8,855 nt of DNA from Flavobacteriales bacterium UBA5933 (GCA_002430925.1 DJDD01000195.1:1-8855); one strand, 5' to 3'. Counted from the first letter of the stretch, positions 1 to 6,900 are shown. Numbers and translations are program-made. Notes: generated by a model from the letters alone, not told the origin.

Positions 1-1278
1 ATTAAATGTAACTATAAAAGAGTTTCTGAAACCTTTTTCTTGAACTTGTTTTAATGTTTTTTGAGCTTCTTCCATTGTTTTATCTTGTCCGTAATAGTAT
101 TTTTGAAGTCCTCCTTCTTTGACACGTAAAACATTAGTTAGCCCATTAAACTTATCATCTTTATCTCTATATTTTTTATTTGATGTCATAAATTGTATAC
201 GATAATTCTGTACACCATCTAATTTCTTATTTGCTTCAACTTCTACAATCTTTGCTTTTGTAAAACCTTTTCTTTTAACAGTATTTAACATATCATCAGC
301 TCTAGATTGTAAATCTGTCTCACCCATGTAATATACATAATTATCTCCTTCTTGAACTACATCTAGATCAGTTAAACCTTTTAATTGTGGTGAAGTTTGT
401 GAAAATTTTGTTTTAGATTCTAAAACTTTTATTTTTAATTTTTTTCCAACAAGTGGTGTTTCTGCAACTTTTACTGGTTTAGAATCACTTGATTGTTGAT
501 CAATACCACTTCTACGATCATACTCTTTCTTGTATTCTTGAAATGCTTTATATAAAGATTCTGCAGCTTTTTGTTTACCTTCTTCTGATGCTAAATAAGT
601 TCCTTCATCTTGATTAGATATGAACCCTATTTCTACCAATACAGATGGAGATGCATTATTTCTCAAAACGTGTAAATTCCCTTGTTTAACACCTCTACTC
701 TTTCTAGCCTCTTGATTAATAAATGTCTTTTCCATTAAATCAGCAAAACGTAAACTTTGCTCTTTATAAGCAGCATTCATAATTTCAAAGGCAATAACAG
801 CTTCAGGATCATTAGGGTTAAACTTTTCATACTTCTCTTTGTCTTTTTCTAAAAACACAACAGAATTTTCTCTACGTGACACATCATCTGTCTGACTCAT
901 TTTATTTAATCCCATAACAAATGTTTCTGTCCCCGATGCAGATGTATTAGATGCAGAATTACAATGGACTGAAACAAATAAATTAGCATGATTCGCATTT
1001 GAAATATCTGTGCGTTCAGATAATTCTAAAAATACATCTGTTTTTCTTGTCCAAACAACTTTAACATCTTTATAATTAGCCTGAATTAAATTTCCAAATC
1101 TTAATGCGACATCCAATGCTATATTCTTCTCCAAATCAGCAACACCTCTCGCTCCTGTGTCATGACCTCCATGACCAGCATCTATAACAATTACAAATTT
1201 TTCATTTTTTTGTGCAAATGAAACTATAGAAAATGTTAGTATCATAACAAAAAATAAATACTTTTGTATGTTAATCAT
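1..1278 (-). CDS. Secreted zinc N-acetylmuramoyl-L-alanine amidase (Amidase_3) with two SPOR-like repeats; 3' end cut by window
   Basis: This enzyme cleaves the amide bond between MurNAc and L-alanine in peptidoglycan, probably in the periplasm at division or turnover sites. I translated the minus strand by hand: it is open for 426 codons from ATG at 1278 to the window edge. An in-frame ATG at 1290 would add four residues. Residues 1-22 form a signal peptide ending SFA, followed by Q. The Amidase_3 domain carries the expected zinc and catalytic residues: H36 (DAGHGGHD), E50 (LEKN), H105 (SVHCNS) and E216 (VLVEIGF). Between H105 and E216 is a long insert containing RRENSVVFLEKD and NPNDPEAVIAFEI. 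By analogy with AmiB/AmiC this may hold an autoinhibitory helix; that is inference. After a charged linker come two 67-residue repeats, probably for binding the cell wall. The frame is still open at base 1 and the second repeat has just ended, so probably only a few residues are missing. No clear promoter was found on this strand. Confidence 0.93.
   Translation of the reverse strand, partial: MINIQKYLFFVMILTFSIVSFAQKNEKFVIVIDAGHGGHDTGARGVADLEKNIALDVALRFGNLIQANYKDVKVVWTRKTDVFLELSERTDISNANHANLFVSVHCNSASNTSASGTETFVMGLNKMSQTDDVSRRENSVVFLEKDKEKYEKFNPNDPEAVIAFEIMNAAYKEQSLRFADLMEKTFINQEARKSRGVKQGNLHVLRNNASPSVLVEIGFISNQDEGTYLASEEGKQKAAESLYKAFQEYKKEYDRRSGIDQQSSDSKPVKVAETPLVGKKLKIKVLESKTKFSQTSPQLKGLTDLDVVQEGDNYVYYMGETDLQSRADDMLNTVKRKGFTKAKIVEVEANKKLDGVQNYRIQFMTSNKKYRDKDDKFNGLTNVLRVKEGGLQKYYYGQDKTMEEAQKTLKQVQEKGFRNSFIVTFN
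4..438 (-). other. Tandem pair of SPOR-like domains at the amidase C-terminus
   Basis: Two segments of the amidase align without a gap over 67 residues each: 438-238 (first) and 204-4 (second), joined by an 11-residue linker. By eye about 19 of 67 positions are identical. Shared landmarks are GLT near position 21, EG at 30-31, YY.G at 36-39, A at 47, L at 51, V at 54, KGF at 57-59 and IV at 64-65. The pattern of an early beta strand, GL, YYYG, a helix, then KGF and a final strand resembles the divergent SPOR-like module seen at the end of Bacteroidota amidases. The SPOR assignment is inference from pattern; the duplication itself is visible in the translation. Confidence 0.75.
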
Positions 1279-1312
1279 TTTTAAACTCATACTGTAGGTT
1301 TGTTTTTTTGAT

Positions 1313-1320
1313 TAATTTTG
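1313..1320 (+). promoter_or_regulatory. Candidate -7 promoter element (TAATTTTG) for lptD
   Basis: TAATTTTG matches the Bacteroidota -7 consensus TAnnTTTG exactly and lies in the short gap between two divergent genes, where a plus-strand promoter must exist. No good -33 TTG sits at normal spacing; the nearest (1300-1302) is too close. The last three bases are the TTG that would serve as the longest possible lptD start, so both cannot be used as drawn if this element is real. Confidence 0.5.
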
Positions 1321-3966
1321 ACGCAATTTATAAAAAATAAGTTTTTCAATTTGTTTACAAAAGCAATTAAATCGATTTTATTTTTTAGTCCGGTGATGGT
1401 TTGTACTGTTTCCTTTGGACAAATAGAAAATAAAAATGGCGATAAAGATCACTCTAAGAATGTATCTGATTCTATCAAATTAGATACCATTATTCCTGTG
1501 AAAGAAAAATTAGAGTTCATAGTAGAGCATAATTCCGAAGATGAAATCCATAATCGTAAGAAACGCATGACTTACTTATTACGTAAAGCTCATGTTGTAT
1601 ATAACGATATGATTATTGATGCTGATTATGTGGAATTAAATTGGGATACCGGAGATGTATATGCCGAAGGGAAAAGAGACTCTCTAGGTAATATTATTGA
1701 AAAAACAAAGTTTACTCAAAATAATCAAGAAATACTACAAGATGCATTTAAAGTAAACTTTAAAACTAAAATTGGTATAGCTTATAATATAAGAATGTCA
1801 GAACAAGATGGTGTTATCATTGCTGACAAAGCCAAACGTGTTAATGACTCAGTCATGTTATTAAGACAAGCTGATTTTACAACAGACACCTATTTTAAAG
1901 AAGGAAAGGATACACGTCCTGATTATTTTTTAAGAGCTCAAGAAGGAAAAATGATTGAGAAAAAAGGGAAAAAGACATTAATAACTGGTCCAATGAATAT
2001 GTGGATTTATGATGTTCCAACACCATTAGCACTTCCTTTTGGCTATATTCCAGCAATGGGAGAAAATAGAGCAGCAGGTATTTTAATGCCTCGTCCTGGA
2101 GAAAGAACAAGTTTAGGATTTTTTATTGAAGACATTGGTTTTTATGTGCCTTTTGGAGAAAAATTTGATTTAAAACTTTCTGGAGACGTTTATACAAAGG
2201 GAAGTTGGGCTTTAAGAGCAGAAACTAATTATAAAAATAGATATAAATATAGTGGACGTTTTGCAGCTAATATTGAAAACCGATTAACAGGTATAAAAGG
2301 TATGACTGATGGAGTAAATGCATTCACTAAACAAAATTTATTTGGAATTACTTGGACTCATTCTCAAGATGCAAAAGCTAATCCTTATTTATTATTTAAT
2401 GCAAATGTTAATTTTTCTAGTTCAAAATACTATCGTCAATCTGTAAGAAATCAATACATAAATAATGGTCAAGTTTTTACTAATAACGTTAACTCATCGA
2501 TTAACTTGACTAAAAATTTTGAGAATTCACCTTTTACAGCTCAAATGAGTATGTCTCACTCTCAAAATTACAATACTGGTGACATAAGCATTAGTTTACC
2601 TAAATTTAATGTAACAATGTCTCGTATATATCCTTTTGCGAAAAAAAATATGCCAAAAGTTGGATTGGTACAAAATTTAGGTTTAACATATAGCATGCAA
2701 GCTGGTACTCAAATCAACACAAATGACACTGACATTCTTACACAGAAAATGTGGAAAGATCAATTTCATATTGGTGCTAGTCACAAAGTTGGTTTACAGA
2801 CAGGAGTTACTCTAGCAAATTATTTCCCTATCACTTTCTCATCAAATTATAATGAAGTTTGGGGAGACAATAAAATAAGTAGATTATATAATAGTGTTAA
2901 CGGTAAAGTTGAAGACACTACTTTAAATGGATTTAATTCTTATAGAACATTTGATTTTAATGCATCTTTATCTACTAGTTTTTATGGTACATATATCAGC
3001 TCAAACAAAAACGCTAAAATACTAGGAATCCAACACGTTATAACCCCTACAATTGGTTACACATACACTCCTGATTTCCAGAGTTCACAATGGGGATATT
3101 ACAAATCTTATCAAAATAAAAACCAGGAAGAAATATGGTATAACCAATATCAAAATATGTTATATGGCGTAAGTATACCAAGTCTTACTAATTCCTTAAA
3201 TTTTAGTATCTCTAATAACCTTGAGATGAAAGTAAGAGATGAAAAAGATTCTAAAGGATTTAGAAAAATAAAAGTTTTTGAATATTTGAGATTTAGTTCT
3301 GCCTATAATTTTTCTGCAGAAGAATTTAAGTTATCTCCTGTTTCTGTTAGTGCGATGACATCTTTATTTGATAGTAAAATCAAATTACAATTTTCATCAA
3401 CTGTTAATCCATACGAAATAAAACGATATATAAACGCTGCAGGAACTGAAGTTTCTGAATATGTTGATAATATTGGACTTGGTAATCTTAGAGTCTCAAA
3501 TATGACTCTTGGTACTGGATACACATTTGACAATAGTACTTTTGGAGGAAAACGTTTCGATGCAAAAAATTATAAAAAAAGAGGTACAGTACGTGATGAA
3601 AATTTTTATTATGATAATGATAATTACGCACAATATGCCATACCATGGAGCTTAACAGCTAATTTAAGTTATAATTATAGTAAAGGAACTCAAAGAATAG
3701 GAAGCAGCACAGGTTCTATAGCCATGAATGGTAAAATTTCACCAACACCATATTGGGCAATATCTGCGAATGCTACTTATGATTTTATAAAAAATGAAAT
3801 AACTTATGTTCGTTTTGGATTTGAAAGAGATTTACGAAGTTTCACCTTCTCATTTAACTGGACCCCAATGGGAACATATAAAAGTTATGACTTTTTTATT
3901 GGTATAAAAGCAAACATATTACAAGATTTAAAATATACTGAAAGATCTAGATTACAGTACTACTAA
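1318..3966 (+). CDS. lptD: LPS-assembly outer-membrane protein LptD (OstA-like domain plus beta-barrel)
   Basis: LptD is the outer-membrane barrel that, with LptE, inserts lipopolysaccharide into the outer leaflet. The 882-residue product has a signal peptide (about 1-34, ending VSFG before Q35). An OstA-like beta-jellyroll follows, with typical text around residues 84-120 (LLRKAHVVYNDMIIDADYVE, then DVYAEGK) and again around 150-175. A conserved junction rich in P, F and G spans 226-247 (DVPTPLALPFGYIP). The rest, to 882, has alternating amphipathic strands rich in N, Y, S and T, and ends RLQYY with the aromatic terminal residue usual for barrels. The mature part contains no cysteine; the only one is C29 in the signal peptide. 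The start is uncertain: 1318 is the furthest upstream TTG after an in-frame TGA at 1309. TTG at 1351 would still give a good signal peptide, and the first in-frame ATG (1396) would destroy it. It heads a run with ridA 10 bases downstream. Confidence 0.9.
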   Translation: MTQFIKNKFFNLFTKAIKSILFFSPVMVCTVSFGQIENKNGDKDHSKNVSDSIKLDTIIPVKEKLEFIVEHNSEDEIHNRKKRMTYLLRKAHVVYNDMIIDADYVELNWDTGDVYAEGKRDSLGNIIEKTKFTQNNQEILQDAFKVNFKTKIGIAYNIRMSEQDGVIIADKAKRVNDSVMLLRQADFTTDTYFKEGKDTRPDYFLRAQEGKMIEKKGKKTLITGPMNMWIYDVPTPLALPFGYIPAMGENRAAGILMPRPGERTSLGFFIEDIGFYVPFGEKFDLKLSGDVYTKGSWALRAETNYKNRYKYSGRFAANIENRLTGIKGMTDGVNAFTKQNLFGITWTHSQDAKANPYLLFNANVNFSSSKYYRQSVRNQYINNGQVFTNNVNSSINLTKNFENSPFTAQMSMSHSQNYNTGDISISLPKFNVTMSRIYPFAKKNMPKVGLVQNLGLTYSMQAGTQINTNDTDILTQKMWKDQFHIGASHKVGLQTGVTLANYFPITFSSNYNEVWGDNKISRLYNSVNGKVEDTTLNGFNSYRTFDFNASLSTSFYGTYISSNKNAKILGIQHVITPTIGYTYTPDFQSSQWGYYKSYQNKNQEEIWYNQYQNMLYGVSIPSLTNSLNFSISNNLEMKVRDEKDSKGFRKIKVFEYLRFSSAYNFSAEEFKLSPVSVSAMTSLFDSKIKLQFSSTVNPYEIKRYINAAGTEVSEYVDNIGLGNLRVSNMTLGTGYTFDNSTFGGKRFDAKNYKKRGTVRDENFYYDNDNYAQYAIPWSLTANLSYNYSKGTQRIGSSTGSIAMNGKISPTPYWAISANATYDFIKNEITYVRFGFERDLRSFTFSFNWTPMGTYKSYDFFIGIKANILQDLKYTERSRLQYY

Positions 3967-3976
3967 AATAAAAAAC

Positions 3977-4363
3977 ATGAAAAAAGAAATTATTTATACA
4001 GCAAATGCACCTGAAGCAATAGGACCATATTCTCAAGGAATAAAAATTAATGGTTTACTATACACATCTGGACAAATACCATTTAACGTTAATAAAAATG
4101 AAATCGTAACATCTGGCATAAAAGATGAAGTACACCAAGTAATGAAAAATATTATTTCAATCTTAGAAGCAGGTAATACAAGTATTGATAATATAGTAAA
4201 AACAACTATTTTCGTTAAAGATTTAAATAACTTTAATGAAGTTAACGAAGTTTATGCATCATATTTTAATGATGAAAATTACCCAGCAAGAGAATGTGTT
4301 GAAGTTGCTAGATTACCAAGAGATGTGAATGTTGAAATATCTGTAATCGCACTAGCTAACTAA
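3977..4363 (+). CDS. ridA: RidA family enamine/imine deaminase
   Basis: RidA proteins are small cytosolic trimers that hydrolyse 2-aminoacrylate and related enamines released by PLP-dependent dehydratases, so preventing damage to PLP enzymes. The product is 128 residues, the usual length, and matches the family end to end. APEAIGPYSQ lies at 11-20, LLYTSGQIP at 27-35, and the signature YPARECVEVARLPRDVNVEI at 102-121. R105, the substrate-carboxylate arginine of the E. coli enzyme, is present at the same number. So are C107 and E120, positions found in active RidA rather than in the other subfamilies. The ATG lies 10 bases after the lptD stop with an A-rich leader and no Shine-Dalgarno sequence, which suggests co-transcription. 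Its place ahead of pdxA fits a role around PLP metabolism, though that link is inference. Confidence 0.95.
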   Translation: MKKEIIYTANAPEAIGPYSQGIKINGLLYTSGQIPFNVNKNEIVTSGIKDEVHQVMKNIISILEAGNTSIDNIVKTTIFVKDLNNFNEVNEVYASYFNDENYPARECVEVARLPRDVNVEISVIALAN

Positions 4364-4372
4364 AAATGAATT

Positions 4373-4849
4373 ATGCCAAAAGACAATCATATATTAAGAA
4401 ATACAATCGCTGTAATAATAGGATTAATAGTTATTTATGTTATCATTCAATTTGGTCTTGTTTTCAATGCTGATCGATTAGGTTGGGATGAAAAAGTTTT
4501 TCCAGAATGGAGACATATTATCAAATATTTCTCTAATGGTATTGGGAAAAAACATGAATTACAATTTTTTGGTTCAATGCTAGCAATTAGTGGATTTGCT
4601 GCCTTAATAGGAGGAATTACAACTGCTTTAATTGTAAAAAGAGCAAAACAAGCTTATACAATGTTCGTAGGTTTTATTGTTTTTTTAGTTGCTTTAGGAG
4701 ATGTTTTAATTACTCCAAATCATCCTACATGGTATGAAGTTTCAGTATGTCCTGTACTTTTTTTCTCATCTTGGATAGGGGGTCTTATCGTAGATCTTAT
4801 TTATAAGAAATTTTTAAAAAAACAAAAACCAATAAGTCAATCTTATTAA
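4373..4849 (+). CDS. Small integral membrane protein of unknown function, four predicted helices
   Basis: I do not recognise a named family. The 158-residue product has four hydrophobic segments, roughly 11-31, 65-88, 95-113 and 123-144. A 33-residue hydrophilic loop follows the first (with LGWDEKVFPEWRHIIKYF), and a basic tail KKFLKKQK lies at 145-152. Positive charge at 89-93 (KRAKQ) and in the tail would put the second loop and the C-terminus in the cytoplasm. Landmarks are a Gly-rich second helix (GFAALIGGITTAL), the NHPTWYEV motif at 116-123 just before helix four, and a single cysteine at 126. It has no signal peptide with a cleavage site. It begins 9 bases after ridA and ends 9 bases before pdxA, so it is probably translated from the same message. 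An ATG at 4366 is in a different frame and does not lead into this protein. Function cannot be assigned; the context would suit an envelope role. Confidence 0.85.
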   Translation: MPKDNHILRNTIAVIIGLIVIYVIIQFGLVFNADRLGWDEKVFPEWRHIIKYFSNGIGKKHELQFFGSMLAISGFAALIGGITTALIVKRAKQAYTMFVGFIVFLVALGDVLITPNHPTWYEVSVCPVLFFSSWIGGLIVDLIYKKFLKKQKPISQSY

Positions 4850-4858
4850 AATACAGTT

Positions 4859-5932
4859 ATGACTGAAGTAAATAAAAAAATAAGAGTTGCCATATCAATT
4901 GGTGATTATAACGGAATAGGAATTGAAGTTATTCTTAAAACTTTACATGAAAAAGAGATTACAGAACTTTTTACTCCCGTAATATTTGGATCAACAAAGT
5001 TATTATCATATCATAAAGATCGTTTAAAACTGGATAAAATTAATTTTCAAGGAATACAAAATACTAGCCAAATTGTTGACGGAAAAATTAATGTTGTTAA
5101 TCTATGGAAAGATCAAATTGATGTACAATTTGGTAAAGTAACAAAAGAAGCAGGAATACATGCCTTTGAATCTTTAAAAGCCGCAACCGAATCGGTCTCA
5201 AATGGATTTACAGACGTTTTAGTCACTGCTCCAATTAATAAAGATAATATTCAATCAGAAGAATTTCATTTCCCTGGACATACAGAATATTTAGCAGAAG
5301 CTTGGAAAGGAAGAGCCTTAATGTTTCTAGTTTCAGAAAAATTAAAAGTAGGTTTAGTTTCTCAACATATTCCAATAAAAGATGTTGCAAAACAAATAAC
5401 AAATAAATCTGTTTATTACAAAATTCAACAAATACATAAAAGTTTAGTTGAAGATTATGCAATAGAAAAACCTAAAATTGCAGTTCTTGGACTTAATCCT
5501 CATGCTGGTGATAATGGCTTATTAGGTGTAGAAGAAAAAGAAATTATAATTCCTGTGATTCAAAGTTGCATTGAAAAAAATCAATTAGTCTTTGGTCCTT
5601 ATCCAGCAGACAGTTTTTTTACACCTAAAAATTTAGATGCATTTGATGCTGTTTTAGCTATGTATCACGACCAAGGTTTAGTAGCATTTAAAACTATAAG
5701 CTTTGATGAAGGAGTAAATTATACCGCAGGTTTAAGATATGTAAGAACTTCTCCTGACCATGGTGTAGCATATGATATTGCAGGTAAAGGAATTGCTAAT
5801 GAAGAATCTTTTAAAGAAGCAATTTTTACTGCTATAGAATTGTACAAAAATCGTGTTGACTACAAAGAATTAACAAAAAATGTACTTCAACACATCCCTT
5901 TAAAATTAGAAAAGGGAGATAATAAAGAATAA
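4859..5932 (+). CDS. pdxA: 4-hydroxythreonine-4-phosphate dehydrogenase PdxA
   Basis: PdxA oxidises 4-phosphohydroxy-L-threonine with NAD in the DXP-dependent route to pyridoxal 5'-phosphate; the product is then used by PdxJ. The 357-residue length is slightly above the 329 of the E. coli enzyme, with extra residues mostly at the C-terminus. Metal and substrate residues are all visible: H141-T142 in FPGHTEYLAEAW, H170 in SQHIPIK, H215 in NPHAGDNG and H270 in MYHDQGL. The later signature TSPDHGVAYDIAGKG (297-311) is also intact. The N-terminal glycine loop reads GDYNGIG rather than the more usual GDPAGIG/GDPNGIG. The gene starts 9 bases after the membrane protein and is the last of the lptD run; the next gene has its own promoter. 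I see no hairpin terminator directly after the stop. Presence of PdxA implies pdxJ elsewhere in the genome. Confidence 0.95.
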   Translation: MTEVNKKIRVAISIGDYNGIGIEVILKTLHEKEITELFTPVIFGSTKLLSYHKDRLKLDKINFQGIQNTSQIVDGKINVVNLWKDQIDVQFGKVTKEAGIHAFESLKAATESVSNGFTDVLVTAPINKDNIQSEEFHFPGHTEYLAEAWKGRALMFLVSEKLKVGLVSQHIPIKDVAKQITNKSVYYKIQQIHKSLVEDYAIEKPKIAVLGLNPHAGDNGLLGVEEKEIIIPVIQSCIEKNQLVFGPYPADSFFTPKNLDAFDAVLAMYHDQGLVAFKTISFDEGVNYTAGLRYVRTSPDHGVAYDIAGKGIANEESFKEAIFTAIELYKNRVDYKELTKNVLQHIPLKLEKGDNKE

Positions 5933-5947
5933 AAAAATAAAATAACT

Positions 5948-5990
5948 TGCAAAGAACTATTAATTTTAAATAAATTAGATTATCTTTGCA
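5948..5990 (+). repeat. Inverted repeat TGCAAAG / CTTTGCA spanning the pdxA-DUF177 gap
   Basis: TGCAAAG at 5948-5954 is the exact reverse complement of CTTTGCA at 5984-5990, with 29 AT-rich bases between. The right arm overlaps the -7 promoter element. The arms could act as an operator or a weak long-loop hairpin at the end of the pdxA message, or be chance in AT-rich DNA. Confidence 0.3.
5981..5988 (+). promoter_or_regulatory. -7 promoter element (TATCTTTG) for the DUF177-rpmF unit
   Basis: TATCTTTG is an exact match to TAnnTTTG and continues as GCA, the form very common ahead of Bacteroidota genes. It lies 16 bases before the ATG at 6005, giving a short leader of roughly 10 bases. The only nearby TTG (5947-5949) is about 31 bases upstream of the element, longer than the normal spacing, so the -33 box is weak or degenerate. 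Confidence 0.7.
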
Positions 5991-6004
5991 CACCTTTTTG
6001 TGAT

Positions 6005-6574
6005 ATGGACAAGATAAAAAATTACAATATTATATTCACAAGTTTACCTTTAAGTAAAAGTGATTTTGAGTTCGAATTGTCACAATCGTTCTTTGATTTA
6101 TTTGATATAGAGCAGGATTTTGAAAACCCTAAAATTATGGCAAACATAACTTTAGAAAAAAAATCAACAATGCTTGAACTAAAAATCAAAATAAAAGGCA
6201 ACATAACAGTACCTTGTGATTTGACAGGAGAATTGTTTGAACAAGAAATTTCAAATGAAACAGAATTAATTGTTAAATTTGGAGAAGAATATGATGATAC
6301 GGATAATGAAATCTGGGTAATTCCTAGAGAAGAATATCAAATAAACATAGCACAAGTTCTTTATGAATTAGCTAGTTTATCAGTTCCAACAAAACGTATA
6401 CATCCAGATGTCTTAAATGGAGATAGTAAATCAGACATGATTGACTTACTTGATCAATACAGTATTTATGAATTAAACGAAAATACTGAAGACATTAACA
6501 ATATCGAAGATGACGATGACGATAATAATGAAATCGATCCTCGTTGGGCAAAATTAAAAGATTTAAAACCTTAG
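6005..6574 (+). CDS. DUF177 / YceD family protein upstream of rpmF
   Basis: DUF177 (YceD) proteins almost always sit directly before rpmF. They have been tied to 23S rRNA accumulation and ribosome assembly in bacteria and plastids, but their biochemical role is not settled. The 189-residue product shows the family core: an N-terminal FTSLPLSKSDFEFEL, a beta-rich middle, and the short motif GNITVPCDLTGE with C71 where many members have a CxxC-type element. ELASLSVPTKRIHP at 121-134 follows. A strongly acidic stretch (EDDDDDNNE, 168-176) precedes the C-terminal DPRWAKLKDL (178-187), a hallmark of this family in Bacteroidota. It opens a new unit after a clear promoter and is followed 54 bases later by rpmF, the expected partner. 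The ATG at 6005 is the only sensible start because the promoter lies immediately before it. Confidence 0.9.
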   Translation: MDKIKNYNIIFTSLPLSKSDFEFELSQSFFDLFDIEQDFENPKIMANITLEKKSTMLELKIKIKGNITVPCDLTGELFEQEISNETELIVKFGEEYDDTDNEIWVIPREEYQINIAQVLYELASLSVPTKRIHPDVLNGDSKSDMIDLLDQYSIYELNENTEDINNIEDDDDDNNEIDPRWAKLKDLKP

Positions 6575-6582
6575 TTGGTTTT
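6565..6582 (+). other. Small hairpin at the DUF177 stop codon
   Basis: AAAACC (6565-6570) can pair with GGTTTT (6577-6582) around a six-base loop that contains the stop codon TAG. Only four T follow the GG and the stem is short, so a real terminator is unlikely; it might slightly attenuate or protect the message. An AT-only palindrome (TATAAT AA ATTATA, 6589-6602) follows and is probably chance. Confidence 0.2.
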
Positions 6583-6628
6583 ATAAGTTATAATAAATTA
6601 TAGAAATAAAGAAAAAAAGTAGTTAGAT

Positions 6629-6826
6629 ATGGCACATCCTAAGAGAAGACAGTCGTCAACAAGAAGAGATAAACGTAGAACACACTACAAAATCGAAGCT
6701 CCTCAATTAGCTATCGATAAAACTTCTGGTGAAGCTCATTTATACCACAGAGCACATTGGTCTGATGGAAAATTATTTTACAAAGGAAAAGTAGTATTAG
6801 AAAAAGTACAAGAAGTTACTGAATAA
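6629..6826 (+). CDS. rpmF: 50S ribosomal protein L32, cysteine-free form
   Basis: L32 is a small protein of the large ribosomal subunit. The 65-residue product has the invariant basic start MAHPKRRQSSTRRDKRRTHY (initiator Met usually removed), then the segment SGEAHLYHRAHW, with HLYHR typical of the family. The C-terminus, GKLFYKGKVVLEKVQEV, is the extended form seen in Flavobacteriia. No cysteine is present, so this copy lacks the zinc-ribbon ligands of many L32 proteins and should be zinc-independent. It lies 54 bases after the DUF177 gene with no separate TAnnTTTG element, so the two are likely co-transcribed. A strong terminator follows. There is no Shine-Dalgarno sequence; the leader is an A-rich tract. 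Confidence 0.97.
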   Translation: MAHPKRRQSSTRRDKRRTHYKIEAPQLAIDKTSGEAHLYHRAHWSDGKLFYKGKVVLEKVQEVTE

Positions 6827-6847
6827 TATTATATTACAAAATTTTTG

Positions 6848-6889
6848 AAGCTGTTTCTCAAAAAAGAAGCAGCTTATTTTTTTTTTTTT
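6848..6889 (+). terminator. Rho-independent terminator after rpmF
   Basis: AAGCTGTTTCT (6848-6858) pairs with AGAAGCAGCTT (6865-6875) as an 11-bp stem with one G-U pair and a six-base loop CAAAAA. One A and then 13 T (6877-6889) follow. This is a strong intrinsic terminator that ends the DUF177-rpmF unit before accB. Confidence 0.92.
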
Positions 6890-6891
6890 AA

Positions 6892-6899
6892 TACCTTTG
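6892..6899 (+). promoter_or_regulatory. -7 promoter element (TACCTTTG) for accBC
   Basis: TACCTTTG is an exact match to TAnnTTTG and begins three bases after the T-tract of the preceding terminator. Its position gives a leader of about 45 bases before the accB ATG at 6951. The -33 region falls inside the terminator hairpin and T-tract and contains no clear TTG, so strength cannot be judged. A terminator followed at once by a promoter implies that accBC is transcribed separately from rpmF. Confidence 0.65.
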
Positions 6900-6900
6900 A

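Noticed and set aside
1895..2110. Minus-strand ORF of 71 codons inside lptD
   Set aside because: It lies wholly within a strong plus-strand gene, has low-complexity Leu/Phe/Ser composition typical of an antisense reading, and has no promoter or family resemblance.
3303..3533. Minus-strand ORF of 76 codons inside lptD
   Set aside because: Antisense shadow of the barrel-coding region; no recognisable domain.
4366..4374. Alternative ATG at 4366 for the membrane protein
   Set aside because: It is in a different frame from the four-helix protein and its reading does not give the hydrophobic segments.
5235..5462. Minus-strand ORF of 75 codons inside pdxA
   Set aside because: Antisense shadow of a well-conserved enzyme that needs this region for its catalytic H141 and H170.
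5933..6004. Terminator for the lptD-pdxA run
   Set aside because: The only pairing arms (TGCAAAG/CTTTGCA) have a 29-base loop and no following T-tract, so I do not call an intrinsic terminator here.
6022..6204. Minus-strand ORF of 60 codons inside the DUF177 gene
   Set aside because: Antisense shadow with Ser/Lys/Leu-rich composition and no promoter element.
6589..6602. AT-only palindrome TATAAT AA ATTATA before rpmF as an operator or -10 box
   Set aside because: Palindromes of A and T only arise easily at this base composition, and Bacteroidota promoters do not use a TATAAT -10.
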